From Arthrobacter sp. PGP41 (GTDB lineage Bacteria; Actinomycetota; Actinomycetes; Actinomycetales; Micrococcaceae), in contig NZ_CP026514.1 of the NCBI RefSeq assembly GCF_002953935.1, forward strand, positions 2,356,001-2,420,000: DNA of 64,000 nucleotides, read 5' to 3'. Every line of letters begins with the position of its first letter. Within the stretch, counting starts at the first letter, position 1. Shown here piece after piece: positions 36,378 to 45,310 of this stretch. Below the pieces are notes generated by a model. It did not search any database, was not told the origin of the DNA, and saw nothing but the letters and a program-made list of their open reading frames with translations. A program made the position numbers and the translations under genes.

Positions 36378-38134
36378 TACTTGTTCTCCTTCGCTGCGGA
36401 CTTCGAGGAGCCCGCGAGCTGCTCCTGCTTCTCCGCCAGTCGGCGTTCCGCAATGGTCATCCTGCGTTCGGCTTCCGCTGCCGCGCCCGCGTTCTTGGCG
36501 CGGACCACGGCGGGCTTGTCGTCCGGCGTACGGACGCGTCCGGCACCGCGGTAGAGCGGGACGGCACCAAGGCGCTTGGGATCGAGGCCGGACAGCGGGT
36601 GGCCCTCGCCGAAGAACCTGGTGCGGGCCAGGAGCTGCAGCGTGGGGTGGGTGAACATGAACACCACGATGAGGTCGGCGATGGCCGTCAGTCCGAGGGT
36701 GAACGCGAACCCGCGCACGTTGCCCACGGCCACGAAGTACAGGACCAGGGCCGCCAGCAGGTTGACCGCCTTGGAGGCCAAGACTGTCCGCTTGGCCCGC
36801 TTCCAGCCGTTTTCGACGGCGGAAACCAGGCCGCGGCCTTCACGGAGCTCATCCCTGATCCGCTCGAAGTAGACGATGAACGAGTCAGCCGTTTGGCCGA
36901 TGGCCACGATGATGCCCGCCACGCCCGCCAGGGACAGTCGGTAGTTCTCCGTCCAGCCCAGGATGGCGATGGCGAGGTACGTCAGGACGCCGGCCACCAC
37001 CAGTGACGCGATGGTCACGAAGCCCAGCGCCCGGTACTGGAACAGGGAATAGACCACCACGAGCAGAAGGCCGATAATGCCCGCGAGGAGGCCCATCCGC
37101 AACTGTTCCCCGCCCAGGGTGGCGGAAATCTGCTGCTCGCTTTGGATTTCGAAACTGATGGGCAGGGCGCCGAACCGGAGTTGGTCGGACAGGGCCTTGG
37201 CGCTTTGTTCGGTGAACCCGCCGGTGATCTGGGGGCGTCCGTCGGTGATGACAGCAAGGGACCGGGGCGCGGAAATGACCTGGTCATCGAGCACAATGGC
37301 GAACTGGGCTTTGGGATCGTTGCCGGCATCACCACCGGCGGCCACGTAGAACTGGTTCAGGCGTTCGGTGACCTCTTTGAACTTGGCTGTTCCCTCGTCG
37401 TCGAACTGGATGTTGACTGCCCAGTCGTTCGTGACGGCACCCTGCGCACCCTGCTGGAGCTGGAAGGAGGACGTGACGATGTTGCTGCCCTTAACCTCCA
37501 CCGGGCCGAGGATGTACTTGATGGCAGGGGTGGCGTCGGTGGCAGGCTCGCACGTCACCAGCGGCTTGGCCGGGTCCGAGCGTTCCTGCTTGTCCTGGGC
37601 AGGGTTGTCGCAGTCCAGCGTCTCGAACTGGCGGTAGACCTCGGGGGTGATCCAGTTGGTGTCACTGCTGTTGGCAGGTTCCGCCGTCGGCTTTGGCAAC
37701 TGGTCCTCAGGCGCCCTCTGCTCCTCCGGGACCGGCGCACCTGCACCGGCGAGCAGGACCGGGCGGAAGTTCATGTCCGCGGAGGCCTGGATCAGGTCAC
37801 GGGTCTGGCTTGAGGGGGTGCCGGGAAGGCTGACCACCACGTTGCGCCCGGACTGGGTGCTGATCTCAGCCTCGGCAACACCTGAACCGTCAACGCGCTG
37901 GCGGATGATCGCCACGGCCTGGTTGAGCTGTTCCTCGTTGATGTCCGAGCCGCCCTCGACCTTCGGCGCCAGGATCATCTGGGTACCGCCTTCGAGGTCC
38001 AAGGCCAGTTTGGGTGCCCAGCTTGCCTGTCCGGCAAGGGTGCCTCCAGCCAGGATGGCAGTGAGGGCGGCGAGGATTACACCAAGCCAGACCAGGACCC
38101 GGAGGCCTGGTTTCTTGGGGCCGGTTCGTGCCAT
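36377..38134 (-). CDS. secD: protein translocase subunit SecD
   Basis: The 585-residue partner of SecF has an N-terminal helix, a large extracellular P1 region (LDLEGGTQMILAPKV, RVDGSGVAEAEIS) with an inserted Pro/Glu/Asp-rich stretch (about 140-200), then five C-terminal helices with SLAGVAGIIVAIGQTADSFIVYFERIRDEL-type residues holding the proton-path aspartate. The cytoplasmic tail is rich in Arg/Ala/Lys. It is codirectional with yajC upstream and overlaps secF. Confidence 0.96.
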   Translation of the reverse strand: MARTGPKKPGLRVLVWLGVILAALTAILAGGTLAGQASWAPKLALDLEGGTQMILAPKVEGGSDINEEQLNQAVAIIRQRVDGSGVAEAEISTQSGRNVVVSLPGTPSSQTRDLIQASADMNFRPVLLAGAGAPVPEEQRAPEDQLPKPTAEPANSSDTNWITPEVYRQFETLDCDNPAQDKQERSDPAKPLVTCEPATDATPAIKYILGPVEVKGSNIVTSSFQLQQGAQGAVTNDWAVNIQFDDEGTAKFKEVTERLNQFYVAAGGDAGNDPKAQFAIVLDDQVISAPRSLAVITDGRPQITGGFTEQSAKALSDQLRFGALPISFEIQSEQQISATLGGEQLRMGLLAGIIGLLLVVVYSLFQYRALGFVTIASLVVAGVLTYLAIAILGWTENYRLSLAGVAGIIVAIGQTADSFIVYFERIRDELREGRGLVSAVENGWKRAKRTVLASKAVNLLAALVLYFVAVGNVRGFAFTLGLTAIADLIVVFMFTHPTLQLLARTRFFGEGHPLSGLDPKRLGAVPLYRGAGRVRTPDDKPAVVRAKNAGAAAEAERRMTIAERRLAEKQEQLAGSSKSAAKENK

Positions 38135-38233
38135 TGTCGATCTTTCTCTTATTCACGGAGGAACCGCCGGTGCCTGCCATGCTTGCACCGGCGGTGGTCC
38201 GCAGCGGTAGAGGTTGTAAGGAAGCGGCGGGGA

Positions 38234-38644
38234 CTAGCTGTCCTTCTTGCCCTCATCGTTGAGGCGTTTCGGGGTTTCGTCGAGTGTTTCCGCCGTCGCA
38301 GCGGTGCTGCCGCCCTCGGACGCCGTCAGGGAGGAGGCATCGTCCGGCACGGCCGGGGAAGCAACCTCGGGCTCGGCTGCCACTGCGGGTTCCACGATCT
38401 TGGTGACGGCCTGGCGGTGCACGGTGGCGAGGTTGCCCGGCGACAGTTCCAGGGTGACCTTGTTGTCCTCGTCATCGATGGCCACGATGCGGCCGAACAG
38501 GCCGAAGCTGGTCATGACGTCCACGCCCGGGCCGAATTTCGACTGGAGCTCCGCCTGCTGCTGCTGCGTCTTCTTGTTGCGGCGGAACATCATGAAGATG
38601 AAGACGCCGAGCATGACGAACAGGAGAATTGACATTGGATCCAA
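38234..38644 (-). CDS. yajC: preprotein translocase subunit YajC
   Basis: The 136-residue protein has one N-terminal helix (ILLFVMLGVFIFMMF), then a basic segment (RRNKKTQQQQAEL), the conserved small domain PGVDVMTSFGLFGRIVAID and an acidic Ala/Glu-rich tail. YajC associates with SecDF. Its gene precedes secD as in most actinobacteria. Downstream of ruvB, the 205-bp gap (38645-38849) shows no gene and may hold its promoter. Confidence 0.93.
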   Translation of the reverse strand: MDPMSILLFVMLGVFIFMMFRRNKKTQQQQAELQSKFGPGVDVMTSFGLFGRIVAIDDEDNKVTLELSPGNLATVHRQAVTKIVEPAVAAEPEVASPAVPDDASSLTASEGGSTAATAETLDETPKRLNDEGKKDS

Positions 38645-38849
38645 GGGGAATTCCGTCCTTTATTTACATAGCTGATTTTCCAGCAACGTCGGCTTCGCTC
38701 CGGCCGGGGCAGGACAGTAAGGCAGGCAAAAGCCTGTCGGGTTCCCTTCCCCGGCGGCGCAGGAGGCCGGCGGCCGCCCACGAAACAAAGACCCGAACGT
38801 GCCGGGCGTCATCCCAGTCTAAAGGGAAAAGCTGAACGCAGCCTGCCTA

Positions 38850-39932
38850 TTAGGCTTCCGGGGCCCAACCGCCCGCGGGTTCGGCGTCCCCGGCCGGTTC
38901 GAACAGGTCCAGCTGCTCCTGCGCGAAGACTCCTGACGGAACGGCATAGCCGAGGTGCGTCCAGGCAGGAGCCATGGCTATCCTGCCGCGGGGGGTCCGG
39001 CCCAGGAGTCCTTCCCGTACCAGGAAGGGCTCTGCCACCGTTTCGACGGTTTCGGTCTCTTCACCGACGGCGATCGCCAGCGTGGACAGCCCAACCGGCC
39101 CGCCGCCGAACTTGGTGATGAGTGCTTCAAGGACGGCGCGGTCAAGCCGGTCCAGGCCCTTCTTGTCCACCTCGTACATGTCCAGGGCAGCGGACGCGGA
39201 CCGCGCGTCGATCTGCTCAATGCCGTGGACCAGGGCCCAGTCGCGCACCCGCCGCAGCAGCCTGTTGGCAATGCGGGGGGTGCCGCGGGAGCGTCCTGCA
39301 ATTTCGCTGAAACCGGCGGAATTGACTTTGAGGTCCAGCAGGCCGGCAGAGCGGCGCAGCACGAGTTCGAGTTCCGGGACGGAGTAGAACTCCAGGTGGC
39401 CGGTGAACCCGAACCGGTCGCGCAGGGGCCCGGGCAGCAGGCCGGCGCGGGTGGTGGCACCCACCAGGGTGAAGGGCGGCAGTTCAAGCGGAATCGCGGT
39501 TGCGCCCGCCCCCTTGCCCACCACGATGTCCACCCGGAAATCCTCCATGGCCATGTACAGCATCTCTTCCGCCGGCCGGGACATGCGGTGGATCTCGTCC
39601 AGGAACAGGACCTCGCCCTCGGAGAGGGAGGACAGAATGGCGGCGAGGTCTCCAGCGTGCTGGATGGCGGGACCGCTGCTGATCCGCAGCGGGGCGTTCA
39701 TTTCGGAAGCAACAATCATGGCGAGGGTCGTTTTGCCCAGGCCCGGCGGGCCGGAAAACAGCACGTGGTCCGCGCTGCGGCCACGCATCCGTGAGGCCTG
39801 CAGCACCAGGGAGAGCTGTTTCCGTACCCGGTGCTGGCCCACGAAATCATCGAGGTTCTTGGGCCTGAGCGCTGCCTCAATGGCCCGCTCCTCGGGTTCC
39901 TCGCCCGCGGCCACGAGGGACGGTTCAGCCAC
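38850..39932 (-). CDS. ruvB: Holliday junction branch migration helicase RuvB
   Basis: The 360-residue AAA+ motor of the RuvAB complex. Walker A is [11 protein letters not shown], Walker B is [11 protein letters not shown], sensor 1 is [18 protein letters not shown], and the C-terminal winged helix contains [15 protein letters not shown] and [17 protein letters not shown]. It starts at GTG 39932, overlapping ruvA by eight bases. RuvA directs it to four-way junctions; RuvC then cuts. Confidence 0.97.
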   Translation of the reverse strand: MAEPSLVAAGEEPEERAIEAALRPKNLDDFVGQHRVRKQLSLVLQASRMRGRSADHVLFSGPPGLGKTTLAMIVASEMNAPLRISSGPAIQHAGDLAAILSSLSEGEVLFLDEIHRMSRPAEEMLYMAMEDFRVDIVVGKGAGATAIPLELPPFTLVGATTRAGLLPGPLRDRFGFTGHLEFYSVPELELVLRRSAGLLDLKVNSAGFSEIAGRSRGTPRIANRLLRRVRDWALVHGIEQIDARSASAALDMYEVDKKGLDRLDRAVLEALITKFGGGPVGLSTLAIAVGEETETVETVAEPFLVREGLLGRTPRGRIAMAPAWTHLGYAVPSGVFAQEQLDLFEPAGDAEPAGGWAPEA

Positions 39933-40569
39933 GGCTGCCTACCCGGTTGCCGGCGCGCGCACCGTCCTGGCCCAGCCACCGGAGGGTAGTGCGCAGGATC
40001 TCCGGCACGTTGCCGCGGAAGGAGACCTCGGGCTCGTCAGCCAGGGCTTTGTCGATGCTTGCCGACGCGTCCTTTTCGGACCATCCCAGGCTTGTCATCG
40101 CCGCTACCACCTGCGGTTTCCAGGCGGCCTCGGCTGCCGTGGATCCCGCGGCGGTACCCGCGGTGCCGTGCGGCACCAGTTTTCCGGCCAGCTCCAGCAC
40201 GATCCGGCCGGCCACCTTGGGACCGATGCCGGGCACCTTGGTGAAGGTCTTGCTGTCCCCCGTGTGTGCGGCCACCCGGATGGCCTCGGGTTCGTGCACG
40301 GCCAGGACAGCCAGCGCCAGCCGGGGGCCAACCCCGCTCACGCTGAGGAGGACATCGAAGACCTCACGCTCGTCGTCGGACGCGAAACCGAAGAGGGTGA
40401 GCGAATCCTCCCGCACAATCAGCGAGGTGAAGAGCCGGCCCTCTTCCCCGGTGCGCAGCCGGCTTAGGGTTTGCGGGGTGGCGTTGACGCTCATGCCCGC
40501 ACCGTTGAGGTCAATGACAGCCGTGGAAAGACCCACGTGCGCTACCGTCCCGCGTAGGAAACTGATCAA
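39925..40569 (-). CDS. ruvA: Holliday junction branch migration protein RuvA
   Basis: The 214-residue junction-binding subunit has an N-terminal OB fold ([13 protein letters not shown]), helix-hairpin-helix motifs in the centre ([14 protein letters not shown] and [17 protein letters not shown]) and a C-terminal domain contacting RuvB ([16 protein letters not shown] residues). It lies 90 bp after ruvC, a gap with a LexA-like site, and overlaps ruvB. Confidence 0.97.
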   Translation of the reverse strand: MISFLRGTVAHVGLSTAVIDLNGAGMSVNATPQTLSRLRTGEEGRLFTSLIVREDSLTLFGFASDDEREVFDVLLSVSGVGPRLALAVLAVHEPEAIRVAAHTGDSKTFTKVPGIGPKVAGRIVLELAGKLVPHGTAGTAAGSTAAEAAWKPQVVAAMTSLGWSEKDASASIDKALADEPEVSFRGNVPEILRTTLRWLGQDGARAGNRVGSRG

Positions 40570-40618
40570 GGCCGGGCTCCTGGTGTATTGCCGGGCTCCA
40601 GGGAGCAGGACCGGCTAT

Positions 40619-40634
40619 CCGAACATATCTACGA
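40619..40634 (-). promoter_or_regulatory. weak LexA-like site upstream of ruvA
   Basis: Minus strand TCGTAGATATGTTCGG matches TCGAAC-N4-GTTCGA at nine of twelve defined positions, 50 bp before the ruvA start in the ruvC-ruvA gap. ruvAB genes are SOS-controlled in many bacteria, so it is plausible, but three mismatches make it uncertain. Confidence 0.35.
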
Positions 40635-40659
40635 ATACCCTAGCAAGCCGCCAGGACAA

Positions 40660-41238
40660 TCAGCGTGCGCGGCGCGCCTTTGCTTCCGCCTCGGCCCATG
40701 CCCGCTGGGCGGGAGTCAGGGATGAACTGCCGGGACCGGTTGTGGCAACGGCCGCGCCGCTGCCCGCCCGCCAGGCATGGGTGATGGCCAGTGCCAAGGC
40801 GTCGGCAGCATCCGCAGGCCGCGGCGGTGCGTCGAGGCGGAGGATTTTGGTGACGAGCTTGGTCACCGCATCCTTGTTGGAGGAACCACTGCCGGTAACG
40901 GCTGCCTTGACCTCCGACGGCGTATGCAGGGCCACCGGAATCCCCCGCCGGGCGGCGGCCGCGATGACCACCCCGGACGCCTGGGCCACGCCCATCACAG
41001 TGCTGACGTTCAGCTGGGAGAAGACGCGCTCGACGGCGAGCACCTGCGGTTCGTACCGGTCCAGCCACTCGTCGATCGAGGAGGCGATGACCAGGAGCCG
41101 CTGGTCGAGGGTTTCGTCGGGCGAGGTGCCCACGACACCCACCGCAACCATGGTGGCCCGCCGGTTCCGTTCCACGTCCACCACGCCGATCCCGCATCGG
41201 GTCAGGCCCGGGTCCACCCCGAGGACGCGGAGCGTCAC
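40660..41238 (-). CDS. ruvC: crossover junction endodeoxyribonuclease RuvC
   Basis: The 192-residue RNase-H-fold resolvase has the first catalytic Asp in [14 protein letters not shown], Glu in [11 protein letters not shown] and the C-terminal acidic pair in [14 protein letters not shown]. The frame is open to 41361 across the yebC end; GTG 41238 gives the family N-terminus ([11 protein letters not shown]). It lies 31 bp after yebC in a ruvC-ruvA-ruvB row. Confidence 0.95.
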   Translation of the reverse strand: MTLRVLGVDPGLTRCGIGVVDVERNRRATMVAVGVVGTSPDETLDQRLLVIASSIDEWLDRYEPQVLAVERVFSQLNVSTVMGVAQASGVVIAAAARRGIPVALHTPSEVKAAVTGSGSSNKDAVTKLVTKILRLDAPPRPADAADALALAITHAWRAGSGAAVATTGPGSSSLTPAQRAWAEAEAKARRAR

Positions 41239-41269
41239 GGGCGGGCGGGCGCGGCTGGCGGGAGCGGCG

Positions 41270-42025
41270 TCACTCTGATTCCAGGGCGGCCTGGACGTCG
41301 TCGCTGAGGTCGGCGTTGCTGTAGACGTTCTGGACGTCGTCGAGGTCTTCCAGTGCGTCAACGAGCTTCATGAACTTTTTGGCTGCTTCCAGGTCCAGCG
41401 GGACTTCCATGGACGGAACGAACTCGGCCTCATCGGTGTCGTACTCGATGCCGGCGTCCTTGAGGGCGTCGCGGACGGCCTGGAGGTCCTTGGGGTCCGA
41501 GTGGATCTCGAAGGTCTCGCCGTTGTCCTTGACTTCCTCGGCACCGGCATCAAGGACCGCCATGAGGACGTCGTCCTCGGTGAGGTCCTTCTTTGGCAGG
41601 GTGACCACGCCCTTGCGGCTGAAGAGGTAGCTGACCGAGCCCGGATCGGCAATGGTGCCGCCGTTGCGGGAGATGGCAAGGCGAACCTCGGAAGCGGCGC
41701 GGTTCTTGTTGTCCGTGAGGCACTCGATCAGCAGGGCGGAACCCTGCGGGCCGCGGCATTCGTACATGATCTCGGTGTAATCGACCACTTCACCGGTGAG
41801 CCCGGCGCCGCGCTTGATGGCGCGGTCGATGTTGTCGGCCGGAACAGAGGTCTTCTTGGCTTTGGTGACGGCGAGTTCCAGGCCGGGGTTGCCGGAGAGG
41901 TCGGGCCCGCCCATGCGGGCAGCAACCTCAATGTTCTTGATCAGCTTGGCAAAGGACTTGGCGCGCCGGCTATCGAGGATGGCCTTCTTGTGCTTGGTCG
42001 TTGCCCATTTGGAGTGGCCTGACAT
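41270..42025 (-). CDS. YebC/PmpR-family translation or transcription regulator
   Basis: The 251-residue three-domain protein starts [16 protein letters not shown] and has [21 protein letters not shown] and the acidic [18 protein letters not shown] region, all family hallmarks. YebC proteins were described as DNA-binding regulators and more recently as translation factors helping ribosomes at proline-rich stretches. It lies between pdxT (3 bp) and ruvC, the conserved actinobacterial order. Length is normal. Confidence 0.95.
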   Translation of the reverse strand: MSGHSKWATTKHKKAILDSRRAKSFAKLIKNIEVAARMGGPDLSGNPGLELAVTKAKKTSVPADNIDRAIKRGAGLTGEVVDYTEIMYECRGPQGSALLIECLTDNKNRAASEVRLAISRNGGTIADPGSVSYLFSRKGVVTLPKKDLTEDDVLMAVLDAGAEEVKDNGETFEIHSDPKDLQAVRDALKDAGIEYDTDEAEFVPSMEVPLDLEAAKKFMKLVDALEDLDDVQNVYSNADLSDDVQAALESE

Positions 42026-42028
42026 GCT

Positions 42029-42739
42029 TTACGCTTCTCCTCTGATCATGCGGATAAAAAGTTCGTGTACGCGTTTCTCCCCAGTCACTTCCGGGTGGAA
42101 GGAGGTGGCCAGCAGGTGGCCGGAACGCACTGCAACAATTCTAGCCGTCCCGGGCAGCGGGACCGCGTGGGACGCGTGCTCCGGGTCGGCCGGCTCAACC
42201 TGGGCAAGGATTTCGACGCCGGCGCCCACCCTCTCCACCCAGGGCCCCCGGATGAACACGGCGTGAACGGGCGGGACGCCGTCTTCCGTTGCGCTGAACT
42301 CAAGGCCCTTGAAATCCAGGTCCGTCTCGAAGGACTCGCGCTGCCGTCCGAAGGCGTTGCGGCGGACCGTGATGTCCAGGCCACCAAAGGTCTGCTGGGG
42401 AGCCCCGGCCAGGTCCGTCGCGGGATCGGCAATGTCAGAGGCCAGCAGGATCATGCCGGCACAGGAGCCGTAGACAGGCAGGCCTTCGCGGATGCGTTCG
42501 CGCAGCGGCCCGGCAAGGTCGAAGGCGCGCGCCAGCTTGTCAATGGCAGTGGACTCGCCGCCCGGAATCACCAGCCCGTCCAACCCGTCCAGTTCCATTG
42601 GACGGCGGACGCCCACAGCCTGGGCACCCGTCAGTTCGATCGCGCGGAGGTGCTCGCGGAAGTCGCCCTGGAGCGCCAGCACACCGATCCGAAGGCCGGC
42701 GCCCGGGCGCGCAGAATCAGCTGAAAGGGAATTTGCCAT
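42029..42739 (-). CDS. pdxT: pyridoxal 5'-phosphate synthase glutaminase subunit PdxT
   Basis: The 236-residue class I glutamine amidotransferase makes ammonia for PdxS in the DXP-independent vitamin B6 pathway. The catalytic Cys lies in [12 protein letters not shown], with [10 protein letters not shown] (oxyanion loop) and the His/Glu pair in SFHPEV. The N terminus has 15 extra residues before [13 protein letters not shown]. Its partner pdxS lies 4.7 kb away (47463) on the same strand, separated by plus-strand genes, whereas the two are normally near each other. Confidence 0.95.
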   Translation of the reverse strand: MANSLSADSARPGAGLRIGVLALQGDFREHLRAIELTGAQAVGVRRPMELDGLDGLVIPGGESTAIDKLARAFDLAGPLRERIREGLPVYGSCAGMILLASDIADPATDLAGAPQQTFGGLDITVRRNAFGRQRESFETDLDFKGLEFSATEDGVPPVHAVFIRGPWVERVGAGVEILAQVEPADPEHASHAVPLPGTARIVAVRSGHLLATSFHPEVTGEKRVHELFIRMIRGEA

Positions 42740-42815
42740 CCATCCAGCATAAGCGCCCGCGCCATGCCGCCTGGCGCACAGCAGGCCCGGGCGGAGGTTG
42801 CATGCCGTTGCTGGG

Positions 42816-42821
42816 ATATAT
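42816..42821 (+). promoter_or_regulatory. -10 element for a leaderless murT transcript
   Basis: TATATT ends seven bases before ATG 42829, with no ribosome site between them. This spacing is typical of leaderless actinobacterial mRNAs. A good -35 is not obvious. Confidence 0.5.
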
Positions 42822-42828
42822 TCAAAAC

Positions 42829-44121
42829 ATGCTCTACTTCAGTGTTCCGCTCGGCAAGCTGGTCCGCAGGGTGTCCCGGCTCCGGGGCGGCGGGTCCGCC
42901 CTGCCCGGGCTGGTGGTTGAAAAAATCGACCCCGGCTTCATGCGGCGGACGCTCACCACGCTCCCCCACGGCGTCGCCGTTGTCAGCGGCACCAACGGCA
43001 AGACAACCACCACCAAAATGGTGGTGGAGCTGCTGGAAAGCCAGGGCCTGAAGGTCTTCACCAACCGCACCGGCAGCAACTTCACCCGCGGCGTGGCTGC
43101 AGCACTCCTGGGCGAGGTGGACTGGCGCGGCCGGCTCGACGCCGACGTCGCGGTCCTGGAACTTGATGAAGCCCACGCCGTGCACTTCGTGAACAGCGTG
43201 CCGCCCCGCTACTGCCTGCTGCTGAACGTCCTCCGGGACCAGCTGGACCGGTTTGGCGAGATCGACAAGACTGCCCAGCTGCTTCAGCACATCGCGGCCA
43301 AGACCACCGGAACCGTGGTGCTCAACCGCGAGGATCCCAGGGTTGCCCGGATCGCCGAAACGCTGACCGGCCAGGACGTCAGATACTTTGGCTTGGACGA
43401 TTCCCTGCTCAGCACCTTCCCCAACGACGACGACATGCGGGCCGCTCCCGGAAGTCCCGCCCCGGCGGGCCTGCCGGAGAAGCCCGCTGCCGACGTCGTA
43501 CTTCGCAAGGTGGGCGCAGACACGGCTGAATTCGAGTACGACGGCGTTACGGTCACCACAGGCATGAAGCTTCGGGGCGTCTACAACATCTTTAACGCGG
43601 CCGCGGCGCTGACGCTCGCGCGGAGCATCTGCGGCAGCGGCGCCGCCACGGCCAACCACGAAACCTTGCTGGAGGCGCTGTCCCACGTGGCACCGGCGTT
43701 CGGACGCGGGGAAAGCCTCACCGTGGACGGCCAGCCCTTGGACCTGGTCCTGGTCAAGAACCCGAGCGGCTTCCGGCTCGGCCTGAAGTCCTTCCCGGCA
43801 GGCGGCTACGCCACCATGATCGCCATCAATGACAACTATGCGGACGGCCGGGATATGTCCTGGTTGTGGGACGTTGAGTTCGATTCCCTGCGGGAAGGCG
43901 GGGTGGACCAGCTGACGGGATCCCGCGCCTACGACATGGCCCTCCGGCTGCAATACGACGATGTCCCCGTCGGCAGTGTGCAGACGGACATTGCGCCGGC
44001 CCTTGCCGCCTTCATCCGGGAAGCCCAGGGGAAGCCGAAGCGCATCTTCTGCACCTACACCGCCATGCTTGCCATCCGGCGTGAACTGTCCAAAATCACC
44101 ACCGTGGAGGTCGTCTCTTGA
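42829..44121 (+). CDS. murT: lipid II isoglutaminyl synthase, Mur-ligase subunit MurT
   Basis: The 430-residue Mur-ligase-like protein has the P-loop [11 protein letters not shown] (54-64), a central domain with [15 protein letters not shown] and a DUF1727 C-terminal domain ([32 protein letters not shown]). With GatD it amidates the D-Glu of lipid II to D-isoglutamine. The S. aureus and S. pneumoniae enzymes have a four-Cys zinc ribbon in the central domain; here the matching region is Asp/Pro-rich without cysteines. ATG 42829 aligns with the S. aureus N terminus; ATG 42802 with GGAGG upstream is the alternative. Confidence 0.93.
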   Translation: MLYFSVPLGKLVRRVSRLRGGGSALPGLVVEKIDPGFMRRTLTTLPHGVAVVSGTNGKTTTTKMVVELLESQGLKVFTNRTGSNFTRGVAAALLGEVDWRGRLDADVAVLELDEAHAVHFVNSVPPRYCLLLNVLRDQLDRFGEIDKTAQLLQHIAAKTTGTVVLNREDPRVARIAETLTGQDVRYFGLDDSLLSTFPNDDDMRAAPGSPAPAGLPEKPAADVVLRKVGADTAEFEYDGVTVTTGMKLRGVYNIFNAAAALTLARSICGSGAATANHETLLEALSHVAPAFGRGESLTVDGQPLDLVLVKNPSGFRLGLKSFPAGGYATMIAINDNYADGRDMSWLWDVEFDSLREGGVDQLTGSRAYDMALRLQYDDVPVGSVQTDIAPALAAFIREAQGKPKRIFCTYTAMLAIRRELSKITTVEVVS

Positions 44122-44879
44122 GCCAGGCAGGTGCGGACGCCGCACAGGAGAACTCCGGAAGCAAAGGCACCATCTGCGTGGTGCAGCTCTACCCGCGGGA
44201 CATGAACATCTACGGCGACTGGGGCAATGCCCTGGTCCTCCAGCAGCGGATCAGGTGGCACGGCTACACCCCGGAGCTGGTCGAGTACAACGTGGGGGAT
44301 CCCTTCCCCGACGTTGTGGACATCATCGTGGGCGGCGGCGGGCAGGACAGCGGCCAGCTGGTCATCCAGGACGACCTGCAGTCGCGGGCCGGAGTCCTGG
44401 GGGACCTCGCTGAGGACGGCGCACCGATGCTGGTGATTTGCGGGCTGTACCAGCTCTTCGGACGCTTCTTCAAGACGCGCACGGGGGCTGTCATCCCCGG
44501 CATCGGGATCCTGGACGTGGAAACCCACGGCACGGACGAGCGCCTGATTGGCAACGTCAAGGTCTCCACCCCGGAGTTCGGCGAGGTCCTGGGTTATGAG
44601 AACCACAGCGGGCAGACCACGCTGGGCAGCGGAGTCCGCCCGCTGGGCACCGTAGCCAAGGGCACCGGAAACAACAGCAGCGACGGCCACGAGGGTGCCC
44701 GCTACCGCAACATTGTGGCCAGCTACCTCCATGGGTCACTGCTGCCCAAGAACCCCGCCATCGCGGACTTCCTGATCCGAACTGCCGCTGAGCGCAAGTT
44801 CGGCACATTCGTTCCGGGCCATCCGGACGACCACTTCGCGGAACTGGCCAGGGAACACGCGGCGCGGCGCCCGCGCTAA
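44118..44879 (+). CDS. gatD: lipid II isoglutaminyl synthase, glutaminase subunit GatD
   Basis: The 253-residue CobB/CobQ-like glutamine amidotransferase supplies ammonia to MurT. The nucleophile is Cys108 (MLVICGLYQLFG) and the histidine partner is in ASYLHGSLLPKNP; no classical Glu completes a triad, as in other GatD. It starts with TTG overlapping the murT stop (TTGA), so the subunits are coupled. The first 17 residues are a non-conserved head. Confidence 0.93.
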   Translation: MSQAGADAAQENSGSKGTICVVQLYPRDMNIYGDWGNALVLQQRIRWHGYTPELVEYNVGDPFPDVVDIIVGGGGQDSGQLVIQDDLQSRAGVLGDLAEDGAPMLVICGLYQLFGRFFKTRTGAVIPGIGILDVETHGTDERLIGNVKVSTPEFGEVLGYENHSGQTTLGSGVRPLGTVAKGTGNNSSDGHEGARYRNIVASYLHGSLLPKNPAIADFLIRTAAERKFGTFVPGHPDDHFAELAREHAARRPR

Positions 44880-44914
44880 GCATGCCCGGCATTAATAAGC
44901 ACGCCCGGCATTAA
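44880..44914 (+). repeat. two tandem 16-bp repeats after gatD
   Basis: GCATGCCCGGCATTAA (44880-44895) is repeated as GCACGCCCGGCATTAA (44899-44914), a 19-bp period with one difference. Each unit contains a short near-palindrome (TGCCCGGCA), so it may act as a weak end-of-transcript structure. Confidence 0.6.
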
Positions 44915-44949
44915 AGGGACGACGGCGGCACTCCCCGTGGGGAACCGCC

Positions 44950-45238
44950 TCACGGCTCCCGGGTGACCAGGAGCTCGCGGGCACCGGCGGCCGCAGGGCC
45001 CCTGGCCAGCAGGCCCTCATTGTTCACCACCTACCACGGGGAAAGTTCCGTGATTCCGTTGCCCAGCCCGTACACGGGCGCATCGAGCATGTCCACCTGC
45101 CGGGGGTCGGGGTGGGCGTTGGTGCGGGCAACGGGGCAGGAGGGGTGGCCGTCACGGGACGGGAGCTGCCGGACCCGCTCGTAGCCAGAGCCGCCCCGGC
45201 GGAAGCGGAGATTCCCTACCGGACGTGGTCCCCATAAC
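44950..45238 (-). pseudogene. decayed remnant of an unidentified gene
   Basis: This lies in the only gene-free stretch over 300 bp (44880-45310). One minus-strand frame shows strong G/C third-position bias and protein-like sequence (for example ARTNAHPDPRQVDMLDAPVY and GLGNGITELSPW), interrupted by an in-frame TAG, then continues as VVNNEGLLARGPAAAGAREL to a TGA at 44950. There is no credible start or ribosome site. It looks like the C-terminal part of a lost gene. I do not recognise the family. Confidence 0.4.
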
Positions 45239-45310
45239 TGCCATTCCGGGGAGGCCGGCGTGGCGTGGCGCACATTGAGAAGCCTGGCCTGCTGTGAAAG
45301 GTTTTAGTCC

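Noticed and set aside
42631-44145. 504-residue minus-strand open frame across murT
   Set aside because: Mirror frame of murT. MurT motifs are complete on the plus strand, so this is a shadow.
44963-45184. 73-residue plus-strand open frame in the gene-free gap
   Set aside because: No ribosome site, and codon bias in this stretch favours the opposite strand, where a decayed remnant is seen.
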